Origin: Desulfobacteraceae bacterium
Lineage (GTDB): Bacteria > Desulfobacterota > Desulfobacteria > Desulfobacterales > JAABPS01
Assembly (NCBI GenBank): GCA_011391835.1
Contig: JAABPS010000215.1
Coordinates: 1 to 5,290 of the forward strand
DNA length: 5,290 nt
Direction: 5' to 3'
Positions within the stretch are counted from its first letter, which is position 1. Each line of letters starts with the position of its first letter. The position numbers and the translations under genes are program-made. Positions 1 through 5,290 of this stretch are shown here, piece by piece. The notes below the pieces were generated by a model. It worked only from the letters and a program-made list of their open reading frames with translations, was not told the origin of the DNA and did no database searches.

Positions 1-957
1 ACCAACAAGTTCCTCTTTATACTTTACAGGATGGACATAATAGGCATGGGTGCAGCCTTCACGTATTTGTGCCGGTATAAGTGCTGGGATTTCAGCAAGC
101 TTTTTTGAAATATAGACACAATTATCCTGCCGTATCCGAATCAGGTTATCCAGCTTTTTCAGCTGACAACGTGTTATCGCGGCTTCAATCTCCGTCATCC
201 GATAGTTGAAGCCGATCATGTTTCTAATATCTGTTACGCCTTTATCATCTACAACTGCTTCAGCATGGTTTCGGATCAATCGAATTCGATCCGCCAGCTC
301 ATCGTTCTCCGTCACTACAATGCCTCCTTCACCACAATGGATGTGTTTGTGGTAATTGAGGGAGTAGACACCTATATCACCCAGTGTTCCAGCGTATCTC
401 CCTTTGGAGATTGCACCTGGAGCCTGAGCTGTATCTTCGATCACAAATAGACCATGCTTCTTTGCAATGGAATTGATAGCTTCCACGTCATAGGGCAGGC
501 CAAAAATATCCACAACGATTATGGCTCGCGTTCGGGGGGTTATCTTTCTCTCAATATCTTGTGGATCCAGGCAGAAATAGTCCGGTTCCACATCGGCAAA
601 AACGGGAATTGCATTATATACCAGTGGGGCAACAGCTGATGCGCTCATGGTAAAAGGTGATACGATAACTTCTTCTCCTGGTTCAATCCCTGTTGCCCCC
701 ATAGCGCAATATAGTCCCGACGTGCATGAGTTTACTGCGATGGCATGTTTAACCTTGAAATATTTCTCCCATTCCCTTTCCAGCGCCTGAACTTCCGGAC
801 CGCCATAAAAATCATCATGCCAGCATCCAAGAAAACGAGAGAGGATGCCTGAATCCAGAACGCGATTAACCGCCTCTTTTTCTTCAACACCGATATACTT
901 GTATGCTGGAAATGCTTTTCTACGTATGTTTTTGCCGCCATTAATGGCCAGTTTCAT
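1..957 (-). CDS. DegT/DnrJ/EryC1/StrS-family PLP sugar aminotransferase, C-terminus off the window
   Basis: Likely transfers an amino group from Glu or Gln to a keto-sugar in the cytoplasm, using PLP. The visible 319 codons, read by translating the minus strand, are open throughout and carry the fold type I aminotransferase landmarks of this family: a GGPEVQALE segment near residue 52, the NSCTSGL stretch near 76-82, the TPRTRAII stretch near 140, EDTAQAPGA near 174-182 (the Asp that pairs with the PLP ring nitrogen), and SLNYHKHIHCGEGG near 199-212. In the last, the Lys at about 204 is the expected Schiff-base lysine. Family members are usually 370-440 residues, so some 50-120 are missing off the left edge. 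ATG at 957 is preferred over ATG at 963 because an AAGGGA ribosome site lies 6 bases before 957 but abuts 963. The start lies inside the end of the upstream gene. The upstream oxidoreductase could supply the keto-sugar (inference). The exact substrate is not determinable. Family confidence is high. Confidence 0.93.
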   Translation of the reverse strand, partial: MKLAINGGKNIRRKAFPAYKYIGVEEKEAVNRVLDSGILSRFLGCWHDDFYGGPEVQALEREWEKYFKVKHAIAVNSCTSGLYCAMGATGIEPGEEVIVSPFTMSASAVAPLVYNAIPVFADVEPDYFCLDPQDIERKITPRTRAIIVVDIFGLPYDVEAINSIAKKHGLFVIEDTAQAPGAISKGRYAGTLGDIGVYSLNYHKHIHCGEGGIVVTENDELADRIRLIRNHAEAVVDDKGVTDIRNMIGFNYRMTEIEAAITRCQLKKLDNLIRIRQDNCVYISKKLAEIPALIPAQIREGCTHAYYVHPVKYKEELVG

Positions 958-1972
958 CGTCATTCCCTTTCATCGATCGGATTAACTTCAATGGATATAT
1001 CAATATCAGGGCTTCCATAACCTCTCGAAAACTTTTGATGCTGTGGATTTTCTTGTGGGGGAGAGAGCATTGTTTCCTTTCTGATTGAGGAATGACGCTG
1101 AAGACAGGTTTCCCTATGATAAGTGCAACAACGAGAGCCATGCTTTCTCCACCCACTACCGCATCTGCCCATATCAGGTCATCCAGTAGATCCGAATTAG
1201 GAGAAATGCTTATATCGGGATTTCCCCTTATGAAAGCTTCATATTTTCCTATAGTTTCGTTTGGATGCAATCGAATACGCCAAGAGAGATTAATGCCTTT
1301 TTTCGGAAATGAATTTACCTCTTCGACCAAAGACCTGATTAGATCATATTCCGTATATCCCCAATAATTATCGTTTCCATAAGTTTTTTCAACATCATCA
1401 GCAACAGGTTCGCTAAGATACAGGATGCAAATATCTTTCTTCAAAAAGTTTTTACACAATTTTATTTTATCGAATTCTCGTTTGATCTCTATGAGATAGG
1501 GATTTTCAATCTGGACTACTTTCCCCATGGGAAACCCTAGCTTCTTTACCATCGCAAATGCATAATCATCACAGACCCATATCTCATTAGGAAGATAGCG
1601 ACTCCAGTCATCCGGAATGTCTTTCCAAAAATGATTGGGTAAAAATCGTTCCCTGTAATTAGTCCAGTGATCTATTATCGATATGCAATAAACACCCTGC
1701 TCTCTGGCAAAAGCAATGGCAGACCGTTCATGCTCTGGCATCCAACTGGTGCTGGTTATTATCCGATCTAAGGGCACTTTCAACAAACGGATCGAATCTA
1801 ATTCGACCTGGCACAGCTTTCCCAATTTGGAGTGAAAAATTGCTTCTGCTGGCCCTTGAAGACAGTAAATATAGTCATTATTTGGACATATGTTTTTTAT
1901 CCATGAAGAAAGGATTTGAGCGCCACCGGCTTCGCATGAAACAATCACGGTTTTGTTTTTGTTTGCAGTCAT
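941..1972 (-). CDS. Unassigned polysaccharide-locus protein with GT-B-like C-terminal half
   Basis: A 343-residue soluble protein with no signal peptide or membrane helix. I do not recognise a named family. The N-terminal part opens with a beta strand and a Gly-rich turn (VIVSCEAGGAQ, about 9-19), as in a Rossmann-like domain. It has a distinctive central stretch SWMPEHER (76-83) followed by IIDHWTNYRERF (99-110). The C-terminal half has RLHPNE (234-239) and WADAVVGGESMAL (268-280), followed by GKPVFSVIP (287-295). Such an arrangement (HP-containing loop, then an 'AD..vg..S' loop, then 'GKPV') is seen in GT-B-fold proteins such as CDP-glycerol glycerophosphotransferase-like enzymes, polysialyltransferase-like enzymes and UDP-sugar epimerases/hydrolases. 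It could be a glycosyltransferase or a nucleotide-sugar hydrolase in the place that PseG/SpsG often takes beside SpsF; this is inference. Its ATG shares one base with the stop of the upstream oxidoreductase (TAATG), and no clear ribosome site is visible, which suggests coupled translation. The gene is confident, the function is not. Confidence 0.88.
   Translation of the reverse strand: MTANKNKTVIVSCEAGGAQILSSWIKNICPNNDYIYCLQGPAEAIFHSKLGKLCQVELDSIRLLKVPLDRIITSTSWMPEHERSAIAFAREQGVYCISIIDHWTNYRERFLPNHFWKDIPDDWSRYLPNEIWVCDDYAFAMVKKLGFPMGKVVQIENPYLIEIKREFDKIKLCKNFLKKDICILYLSEPVADDVEKTYGNDNYWGYTEYDLIRSLVEEVNSFPKKGINLSWRIRLHPNETIGKYEAFIRGNPDISISPNSDLLDDLIWADAVVGGESMALVVALIIGKPVFSVIPQSERKQCSLPHKKIHSIKSFREVMEALILIYPLKLIRSMKGNDDETGH
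964..970 (-). promoter_or_regulatory. Ribosome binding site of the aminotransferase gene
   Basis: AAAGGGA on the minus strand, inside the 3' end of the upstream coding region. It sits 6 bases before ATG 957 and directly against the in-frame ATG 963. Spacing therefore favours 957 as the start, giving a 17-base overlap with the upstream gene and probable translational coupling. Confidence 0.6.
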
Positions 1973-2970
1973 TACAATTTCAATGCGTAACAGCAGGTAA
2001 GTGTTTCAAGAGCTGTTTCTCCAGTGGAAACCAGAGAGTCGCCCCTTGTTAAATGGTTATATATGTGATCTGCCACATTCCATTGATATTTTCCGCTATC
2101 AGATGAAATATGCAGCGGTTTGTCTCCAAGCCTTCGACTTCCGACAAAGTCTGGATCTCCCTCCACCTCATGTATAACAATCTGACGACCGAAATCCTCA
2201 TAACGAATCGCAGCTTTTTCGAATATCAATTTGACCTCTGCCATACTGAAAACCCTATCATCAACAGATTGGAAAACACAACGCCGTCCATTATAATCAA
2301 GCAAGAAATCGATATCGATGTCTCCGGGTCTGGAAGGCCATGATACGCCCCCAAGAGACGCATAATCAGTTGGGGGTCCAAGCCAAAATAGTATCAGATC
2401 CACTAAGTGGGAAGCATTTGTGAACAATCCTCCAGAATAGAAAGCATGGCCGGATTGAAATGCACCAAACTTGTAGCACTGAATGTCAGATAAGATTTGC
2501 AGGACAGAAGGCTCACACCTCCGGAAGTAATTCACGAAGAGTTTTGTCCCGTTTTCATCGCACATTGAAATGATCTTTCGCCCCTCATCCAAATTCATGG
2601 CCAAGGGTTTTTCAAGAAGAATCAGTGAAGGCTTAAGGTTAAGGCATTTCTGAACGATACTCAGACGATCATCAGGAGGTGTGGAGATAACAATTATTGC
2701 AGGATTTTCATTTGTGTTTAGATTATCCAGAAATGAAACAGCAGGCTTTCCTGTAAACTCCTCAAACTCCTTGCGCCTTTCGGGTACTAAATCCACACCA
2801 CCAATCAGCTCAAAGCCTGGGTGCTTGTAAAAGGCCTTTGTATGAGTGAAACAGCACCTATCAGAGCTATTCAGATCATATCCCAATCCGATCCTTCCAA
2901 GTCCGACTATAATTACTCCATACTGCTGCTGATAAGATAGTTCAGGGGACATCTTAATAAGTAAATCCAT
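1972..2970 (-). CDS. Gfo/Idh/MocA-family NAD(P)-dependent sugar oxidoreductase
   Basis: A 332-residue protein, normal length for the family. It probably oxidises or reduces a sugar hydroxyl/carbonyl with NAD(P) in the cytoplasm. The N-terminal Rossmann domain has VIIVGLGRIGLG (19-30), an acidic residue ending strand 2 (GGVD, D60), and ISTPPD (95-100). LEKPLA (119-124) carries the signature EKP motif, whose Lys (K121) is catalytic in characterised members. NYFRR (147-151) follows. The C-terminal alpha/beta domain has SGGLFTNASHLVDL (179-192), with the conserved His at 188 and Asp at 191. Many family members have Asp four residues before this His; here that residue is Thr, with Asn next to it. 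ATG 2970 is 25 bases after the upstream stop and has only a weak ribosome site; in-frame ATG 2952 (M7) would still leave the Rossmann motif intact. Placed two genes before the aminotransferase, it could make the keto-sugar that is then aminated, as WbpB and WbpE do in Pseudomonas. That role is inferred from context. Confidence 0.93.
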   Translation of the reverse strand: MDLLIKMSPELSYQQQYGVIIVGLGRIGLGYDLNSSDRCCFTHTKAFYKHPGFELIGGVDLVPERRKEFEEFTGKPAVSFLDNLNTNENPAIIVISTPPDDRLSIVQKCLNLKPSLILLEKPLAMNLDEGRKIISMCDENGTKLFVNYFRRCEPSVLQILSDIQCYKFGAFQSGHAFYSGGLFTNASHLVDLILFWLGPPTDYASLGGVSWPSRPGDIDIDFLLDYNGRRCVFQSVDDRVFSMAEVKLIFEKAAIRYEDFGRQIVIHEVEGDPDFVGSRRLGDKPLHISSDSGKYQWNVADHIYNHLTRGDSLVSTGETALETLTCCYALKL

Positions 2971-2995
2971 CTTAGAAAGGCTACGAAAAAAACTG

Positions 2996-3736
2996 TTATC
3001 TTGCAGACTTTTCTATGCAATGCCGATTAATATCTGCTAATCGAGGTTCACGTCTGATGAGCGCCACAATCTCTTCTATCCCGAAATTATCACCATATAA
3101 GGGCTCCAATCTGCTGTATATTTCACAGATAAACTGATGGTCTTCAGGATAATCTAATTGAAAGCGATATGCAGGAGCACGCCATCTTTCGGGAGCGAAC
3201 AAGTGTATAATACGGTAAATTTCCGGATGCTCATAAAAATAAAGGGAAACATGTTCACGAACCGCTGGATCTGAAATGGTATTTTCAACATTTCTTAAAT
3301 CATCCAACCGGAACACTTGAATGTCAACTCCCATTGGAAAGGATAGCTTTCTTGCATTTGTAATCACATCACAATCATTCTCAAGGAATGTTTCGATACC
3401 CATATCAATTATTTCCGGGTCATGGAGAATACAATCCCCCGTAATCTCAACGATAATATCCGAACCCATTTTTATGTGCGCCTCAACAACTCTCTTTAAC
3501 ACATCATCTTCGCTGCCTCGATATACAGCCAAATTTTCTGCAATTGCCCATTTTTCCAAGACATCGTCGTTACTATCAGTTGATGTAGCCAGCACAATGC
3601 CGTCAAGTTTTTTACACCTTCTTAACCGTCGTATAAGTCGCGTTAAAGCCGGCTGGCCACAAACATCCGCAAGAACCTTACCGGGAAATCTCGATGAACC
3701 CATGCGTGCTTCAATGCTGGCAACGATATTGTGCAT
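2996..3736 (-). CDS. SpsF-type cytidylyltransferase-family protein
   Basis: A 246-residue cytoplasmic nucleotidyltransferase of the SpsF / CMP-KDO synthetase-like family, expected to use CTP to activate a sugar, giving a CMP-sugar. The nucleotide-binding loop is clear: IEARMGSSRFPGKVL (8-22), with Arg 11, Arg 16 and Lys 20. ATSTDSNDDVL (50-60) and RGSEDDVLKR (73-82) follow. EITGDCILHDP (97-107) provides the metal/substrate Asp 101, and GVDIQV (136-141), REHV (160-163) and LDYPEDH (194-200) are the later conserved blocks. Length fits a stand-alone enzyme; there is no fused PseG-like or oxidoreductase domain. ATG 3736 follows a GGAG ribosome site at 7 bases, and an in-frame TAA just upstream rules out a longer start. 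SpsF-like genes often sit with DegT aminotransferases and Gfo/Idh enzymes in nonulosonic-acid or glycan-modification clusters. The sugar substrate is not shown by the sequence, and biochemical proof of CMP transfer is limited for many SpsF homologues. Confidence 0.94.
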   Translation of the reverse strand: MHNIVASIEARMGSSRFPGKVLADVCGQPALTRLIRRLRRCKKLDGIVLATSTDSNDDVLEKWAIAENLAVYRGSEDDVLKRVVEAHIKMGSDIIVEITGDCILHDPEIIDMGIETFLENDCDVITNARKLSFPMGVDIQVFRLDDLRNVENTISDPAVREHVSLYFYEHPEIYRIIHLFAPERWRAPAYRFQLDYPEDHQFICEIYSRLEPLYGDNFGIEEIVALIRREPRLADINRHCIEKSAR

Positions 3737-3743
3737 TTGCGCA

Positions 3744-3747
3744 CTCC
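3744..3747 (-). promoter_or_regulatory. Ribosome binding site of the SpsF-type gene
   Basis: GGAG on the minus strand lies 7 bases before ATG 3736, within the 30-base gap after the acetyltransferase stop. It fixes the start, because the same frame has a TAA immediately upstream. Confidence 0.65.
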
Positions 3748-3766
3748 ATTATTGAGAATGATCACA

Positions 3767-4309
3767 TCAAATTTTTAATCTAGCCATAAGGATATCGTCA
3801 ACATATTCACCCTGGAAATAAAAATGCGATTTCCGGACACCTTCGATATTAAATCCAGCTTTCTCAAAAGCCTTTACGGAACCTTGATTCATTTTATAAC
3901 AACCCGCAGAAAGTCTATGTAAATTCAATACATCAAACGCATAGTCTGCGACAATACTGATTGCTTCGCTTGCGTATCCTTTGCCCCAGCAGTCTTTCTC
4001 ACCTATTATTATACCGACATCTGCAAAACGATGAATCCAATTAATGGGTCCCAATTTGATATTTCCGATATGGCGATGGTTTTCTTTTAAAACGATTGCA
4101 AGAAAAACACTGTTCGGATCCGCCTTTTGACTTTGTATATATTCACTTAATTTCTCCGCCGGATTAGGGTAGAAACGGCTTTCAAGAAATTGTGTGATTT
4201 GGGAATCGTTCATCCATCGATAATATGACTCAGTCACATCCGAAATACGAACCTCACGAAGATAAACATGCTGACCGGAAAGAAAGAAATTAGCTTCGAT
4301 GCTCTTCAT
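3767..4309 (-). CDS. RimJ/RimL-like GNAT N-acetyltransferase
   Basis: A 180-residue single-domain GNAT protein, which transfers an acyl group from acyl-CoA to an amine. VYLREVRISDV (15-25) matches the first strand of the RimJ/RimL-type (Acetyltransf_3) subgroup. HIGNIKLGPIN (80-90) is strand 4. IIIGEKDCWGKGYASEAI (100-117) is the acyl-CoA pyrophosphate-binding loop, of the R/Q-x-x-G-x-G/A type, here CWGKGYAS. MNQGSVKAFEKAGF (140-153) is the motif with Asn followed by the helix seen in CoA-binding members, and the end (GEYVDDILMARL) is typical. Within a sugar-modification operon the most likely substrate is an amino group on a nucleotide sugar, as for PseH or other GNATs of nonulosonic-acid pathways; ribosomal-protein or antibiotic acetylation cannot be excluded from sequence alone. 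It starts 10 bases after the HisF-like stop, with a good AAAGGA site. Family confidence is high, substrate is inference. Confidence 0.92.
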   Translation of the reverse strand: MKSIEANFFLSGQHVYLREVRISDVTESYYRWMNDSQITQFLESRFYPNPAEKLSEYIQSQKADPNSVFLAIVLKENHRHIGNIKLGPINWIHRFADVGIIIGEKDCWGKGYASEAISIVADYAFDVLNLHRLSAGCYKMNQGSVKAFEKAGFNIEGVRKSHFYFQGEYVDDILMARLKI

Positions 4310-4315
4310 ATTTTG

Positions 4316-4321
4316 TCCTTT
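4316..4321 (-). promoter_or_regulatory. Ribosome binding site overlapping the upstream stop codon
   Basis: AAAGGA on the minus strand, 6 bases before ATG 4309. Its first two A residues are the last two bases of the TAA stop of the HisF-like gene (TAAAGGA), so ribosomes ending there cover the start of the acetyltransferase gene. This suggests tight translational coupling. Confidence 0.65.
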
Positions 4322-5108
4322 ATTGATGAATTCTAATTGGAATACCAGCGTTTTTTATCTGAGATCTTGTTTGCATCGGGTTTTCATCTTTAAAACAGAA
4401 ATAAGTTCCCGCAGAAACAGCGTCAGCTTTTCCTACCTTAAAACCATCGATAAAATGAGAGGCCAATCCACAACCCCCGGAAGTTATAACAGGAACTGAA
4501 ACATTCTCAGAAACCTTCCTTGTAAGTTCCAGATCCAAACCTCTGCGGCTTCCATCTCTATCGATTGAGGTCAGTAAAATCTCGCCAGCTCCCCGAAGGG
4601 CTCCTTCCAGTGCCCATGCAACCGGATCAAGGTTCGTTTTAATTGTCCCCCCGGTGATCCACACATAATATTGGCCATCGGTATTTTCTTTGTAATCGAT
4701 GCTCAGGACAACACACTGAGCGCCGAAAACATCCGCTGCTCTATTTATCAAATCCGGATTCTGAACAGCTGAAGTGTTTACGCTTACTTTGTCTGCTCCA
4801 TTAGCCAAAAGTACTCTAAAATCATCTAATGTGGATACGCCACCACCAACGGTAAATGGCATGAAGATTTCTTCGGCAGCTCGTTTCACGACATCGATTC
4901 TTGTTTTTCTTTTTTCAATGGATGCGTCAAGGTCAAGAAAAATCAGTTCATCGGCTGACTGAGCTTCGTATATCTTAGCCTGCGATACAGGATCGCCGAT
5001 CTCAAGTATTTCGATAAAACCCTTTGTCGTAACTAAAACCATTTGATGAGGGTTAACCGAATGGCTCGCTTTCATCTGCAATTTTGGAATGAGCCTTTTT
5101 TTTTGCAT
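4320..5108 (-). CDS. hisF2: HisF-type (HisF2) amidotransferase partner lacking the first catalytic Asp
   Basis: A 262-residue (beta/alpha)8 barrel of the HisF family. True HisF, with HisH, makes imidazole glycerol phosphate using two catalytic Asp residues (Thermotoga maritima D11 and D130). Here the first strand reads RLIPKLQMK, so Gln 11 replaces D11, and loop 1 is rewritten and longer. The second Asp is kept (SIDYK, D138). Phosphate-site Gly motifs remain (VGGG 87-90, SGG 210-212). The ammonia-gate set known from T. maritima HisF (R5, E46, K99, E167) is present here as R5, E54, K107 and E176, and the D98 counterpart (D106) that meets HisH is kept. This fits the HisF2 class of LPS loci, which channels ammonia from HisH to a WbpG/PseA-type sugar amidotransferase, and argues against histidine synthesis. 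The ATG lies 3 bases after the hisH stop; an AAGGG abuts the ATG, too close for a standard ribosome site, so coupling with hisH is likely. The amidotransferase partner is not in this window. Confidence 0.92.
   Translation of the reverse strand: MQKKRLIPKLQMKASHSVNPHQMVLVTTKGFIEILEIGDPVSQAKIYEAQSADELIFLDLDASIEKRKTRIDVVKRAAEEIFMPFTVGGGVSTLDDFRVLLANGADKVSVNTSAVQNPDLINRAADVFGAQCVVLSIDYKENTDGQYYVWITGGTIKTNLDPVAWALEGALRGAGEILLTSIDRDGSRRGLDLELTRKVSENVSVPVITSGGCGLASHFIDGFKVGKADAVSAGTYFCFKDENPMQTRSQIKNAGIPIRIHQ
5096..5104 (-). repeat. A9 homopolymer in codons 2-5 of the HisF-like gene
   Basis: Nine consecutive A residues on the coding strand, immediately after ATGC. Loss of one A shifts to a TGA within 12 codons, and gain of one A shifts to a TAA at codon 19. 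A tract of this length is a plausible slippage site, but whether it varies is unknown. Confidence 0.7.
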
Positions 5109-5111
5109 CCC

Positions 5112-5290
5112 TTAAGGTATCCAGTTGAGAAAATTATCAAGCACTTGCAAGCCATAATCCTGGCTTTTTTCAGGATGGAATTGCGTTGCGAAAATATTCT
5201 TTTTTCTTACGGCGGCTGCCAAGTCATCTCCATAGTTGACCGTTGCTTCTATATCTTCGATATTGTCACACTTCATGTAGTACGAATGAA
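5112..5290 (-). CDS. hisH2: HisH-type glutamine amidotransferase, C-terminal 58 residues
   Basis: Only the 3' end is in the window; the rest, including the nucleophile Cys and the oxyanion loop, is off the right edge. The visible residues begin HSYYMK and contain ATQFHPEKSQDYG, then LQVLDNFLNWIP and TAA. FHPEKS is the class I glutamine amidotransferase motif with the catalytic His and Glu, so the glutaminase triad is complete as far as it can be seen. The Lys after the Glu matches T. maritima HisH K181, which meets HisF D98 (D106 here) at the interface. The enzyme would hydrolyse glutamine to release ammonia for its HisF-like partner, encoded 3 bases downstream. Because that partner lacks a HisF catalytic Asp, the pair likely belongs to sugar amidination rather than histidine synthesis. 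Confidence 0.92.
   Translation of the reverse strand, partial: HSYYMKCDNIEDIEATVNYGDDLAAAVRKKNIFATQFHPEKSQDYGLQVLDNFLNWIP

Noticed and set aside
265..639. Two adjacent 61-residue plus-strand reading frames
   Set aside because: They are antisense to the aminotransferase gene and show no domain, ribosome site or composition that would support them.
732..941. 69-residue minus-strand reading frame in another frame
   Set aside because: It lies within the aminotransferase gene, whose own frame has full family motifs; no separate coding signal.
1092..1367. 91-residue plus-strand reading frame, and the 70-residue minus-strand frame at 960-1172
   Set aside because: Both overlap the 343-residue gene in other frames and lack recognisable motifs; the minus-strand one is out of frame with the much longer gene.
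3731..3744. Short inverted repeat GTGC...GCAC around the start of the SpsF-type gene
   Set aside because: Four-base arms are too short to support a terminator or regulatory hairpin.
3321..3755. 144-residue plus-strand reading frame opposite the SpsF-type gene
   Set aside because: It lies antisense to a gene with clear family motifs, is Ser/Thr-rich without domain signals, and matches no neighbour; it is a shadow of the coding strand.
4320..5290. Reading hisH/hisF as part of a histidine biosynthesis operon
   Set aside because: No other his gene is present, the HisF-like protein lacks the first catalytic Asp, and all neighbours are sugar-modification genes.

Overview
The window is a compact block of seven genes, all read on the minus strand, so transcription runs from position 5290 towards position 1. 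Gaps between genes are 0 to 30 bases and several ends overlap, and I see no internal terminator or promoter. It reads as the middle of one operon, cut at both ends. Base composition is moderately AT-rich. The gene types suggest a surface-polysaccharide (O-antigen, capsule or glycan-modification) locus, probably of a Gram-negative bacterium. Nothing here fixes the taxon.

In order of transcription the genes are: the C-terminal end of a HisH-type glutamine amidotransferase (5112-5290); a HisF-type cyclase paralogue (4320-5108); a RimJ/RimL-like GNAT acetyltransferase (3767-4309); an SpsF-type cytidylyltransferase-family protein (2996-3736); a Gfo/Idh/MocA-type NAD(P)-dependent sugar oxidoreductase (1972-2970); a 343-residue protein with GT-B-like features but no assigned function (941-1972); and a DegT/DnrJ/EryC1/StrS-type PLP aminotransferase whose C-terminus lies off the left edge (1-957).

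The HisH/HisF pair is very unlikely to serve histidine synthesis. The HisF protein has Gln where IGP synthase has its essential first catalytic Asp, yet it keeps the residues known to gate ammonia transfer from HisH. That is the pattern of the HisF2/HisH2 pairs of LPS loci, which feed ammonia to a WbpG/PseA-type sugar amidotransferase. Together with an oxidoreductase plus aminotransferase (carbonyl formation, then amination), an N-acyltransferase and a CTP-using activation enzyme, the simplest reading is a pathway for an amidino- (acetamidino-) modified amino sugar, possibly a CMP-activated nonulosonic-acid-like sugar. The amidotransferase partner and any NeuB-type synthase are not in the window and would have to lie outside it. 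The exact sugar cannot be deduced from this sequence.
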